Below, piece by piece: positions 63,330-64,000 of a DNA stretch of 64,000 nucleotides. Position numbers and translations under genes: made by a program. Origin of the DNA: Mycolicibacterium crocinum (GTDB lineage: Bacteria; Actinomycetota; Actinomycetes; Mycobacteriales; Mycobacteriaceae); assembly GCF_022370635.2 (NCBI RefSeq), contig NZ_CP092362.2, positions 496,001-560,000 on the forward strand, read 5' to 3'. The notes beneath the pieces were generated by a model, which did not search any database, was not told the origin of the DNA, and saw nothing but the letters and a program-made list of their open reading frames with translations. Numbering within the stretch: the first letter of the stretch is position 1; every line of letters starts with the position of its first letter.

Positions 63330-64000
63330 CCTGCCTCCCGTTGACGACGTTGACCAGGTCGCGGCCGTCGTGCAGACGGCGGCAGTTGTCGACGGCCTGG
63401 ATCAGGTAGCGGCGCATGGTGTCGACGGTGTACCAGGTGACGTGCGGGGTCACCACGACATTGTCGAGCTGCAGCAGCGGGTTGCCGGGGTCGACGGGTT
63501 CGTCGGCGAACACATCGAGGCCGGCGGCGGCCAGCCTGCCGTCGCGCAGTGCATCGGTCACGGCGGCTTCGTCGACGACACCACCGCGAGAAGTGTTGAC
63601 CAGCACCGCATGTGGCTTCATCGCATCCAGTGCGGCCCGGTTGATCAGCTTGTCGGTGGCCGGGGTCAGCGGCAGATGCAGGGTGACGATGTCGCTTTCG
63701 GCCAACAGGTCCGGCAGTGCACGCCAGGTGTCGGTGCCGTCATCGGCGGTGTTGGTGTGCAGGACGGTGCCGCCCATCGCGAGCACGATCTGCTCGACCC
63801 GTTTGGCGATGTTTCCGTACCCCACCAACCCGACGGTGCAGCTGCCGATGTCCCGCACCGTCTCACCCAGGCTGGGATCCGTCGGCCAGCCCTTCCCCTG
63901 CCGGGTGAGCCGGTCCAGCACGGGGAGCCGGCGTAATGCCGCGAGCATCAGCAGTACCGCACCCTCGGCGACCGAGGGCGCGTTGGCGCCGGGCATGTTG
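63307..64000 (-). CDS. D-2-hydroxyacid dehydrogenase, 5' end beyond the window (partial)
   Basis: The 231 visible residues are the NAD-binding and C-terminal part of a D-isomer-specific 2-hydroxyacid dehydrogenase: VGLVGYGNIAKRVEQI (Rossmann glycines), LPDLLAESDIVTLHLPLTPATDKLINRAAL, LVNTSRGGVVDEAAV with the conserved Arg, and a late PHVTWYT with the catalytic His. In the Glu position, VFADEPVDPGNPLL fits the family. It reduces a 2-keto acid or oxidises the D-hydroxy acid with NAD(P). The frame is still open at base 64000 on the minus strand, so the N-terminus is missing. Upstream partner of the ACS transporter. Confidence 0.85.
   Translation of the reverse strand, partial: NMPGANAPSVAEGAVLLMLAALRRLPVLDRLTRQGKGWPTDPSLGETVRDIGSCTVGLVGYGNIAKRVEQIVLAMGGTVLHTNTADDGTDTWRALPDLLAESDIVTLHLPLTPATDKLINRAALDAMKPHAVLVNTSRGGVVDEAAVTDALRDGRLAAAGLDVFADEPVDPGNPLLQLDNVVVTPHVTWYTVDTMRRYLIQAVDNCRRLHDGRDLVNVVNGRQDVRLIDR

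Overview
The window looks like chromosome of a fast-growing environmental Mycobacterium (Mycolicibacterium type). It is GC-rich throughout. It carries the ESX-3 type VII secretion locus with PE5/PPE4, mycobactin-type siderophore genes with IdeR iron boxes, mycobacterial synteny blocks (Rv1937-Rv1941-like and Rv0269c-Rv0270-Rv0271c-like), and a mannitol-type PTS permease that slow-growing mycobacteria generally lack. There is no gene-free stretch longer than about 200 bases, and I saw no tRNA, rRNA, CRISPR array or insertion sequence.

Layout. 1-4.9 kb: a Rv1937-Rv1941-like operon (flavin oxygenase, epoxide hydrolase, degenerate RibBA paralogue, SDR). It is followed by a double-TetR regulator and a GAF-LuxR regulator. 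7.3-11.2 kb: sugar-alcohol uptake locus (DeoR repressor, MtlA-type EIICBA, divergent zinc dehydrogenase). 11.3-13.1 kb: two coiled-coil stress-type proteins and truncated haemoglobin GlbN. 13.1-18.1 kb: three-gene semialdehyde/glutaryl-CoA catabolic operon and its divergent XRE-cupin regulator, separated by a strong inverted-repeat operator. 18.1-20.4 kb: sulfatase and SRPBCC protein.

20.5-55.6 kb is one continuous iron-acquisition island. It holds mbtK, an iron-boxed secreted protein followed by mbtI, mbtA, a five-gene siderophore operon (mbtB, a two-module NRPS, mbtF, mbtG, mbtH), and then, after a single iron box, the eleven-gene ESX-3 operon. Unlike the M. tuberculosis cluster there is no mbtC or mbtD polyketide synthase. 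Its place is taken by an extra NRPS module whose adenylation domain lacks the usual substrate-anchoring Asp, and MbtB has lost its C-terminal thioesterase. This is the best candidate for something undescribed: a mycobactin-like siderophore made without a PKS.

55.6-64 kb: a frameshifted copper-resistance-D-like gene, a stand-alone NHEJ (LigD-type) polymerase, fadD2, fadE6, an ACS-family MFS transporter and a D-2-hydroxyacid dehydrogenase cut by the window end. Two apparent single-base frameshifts (end of mycP3, middle of copD) lie 1.7 kb apart and may be biological or sequencing errors.
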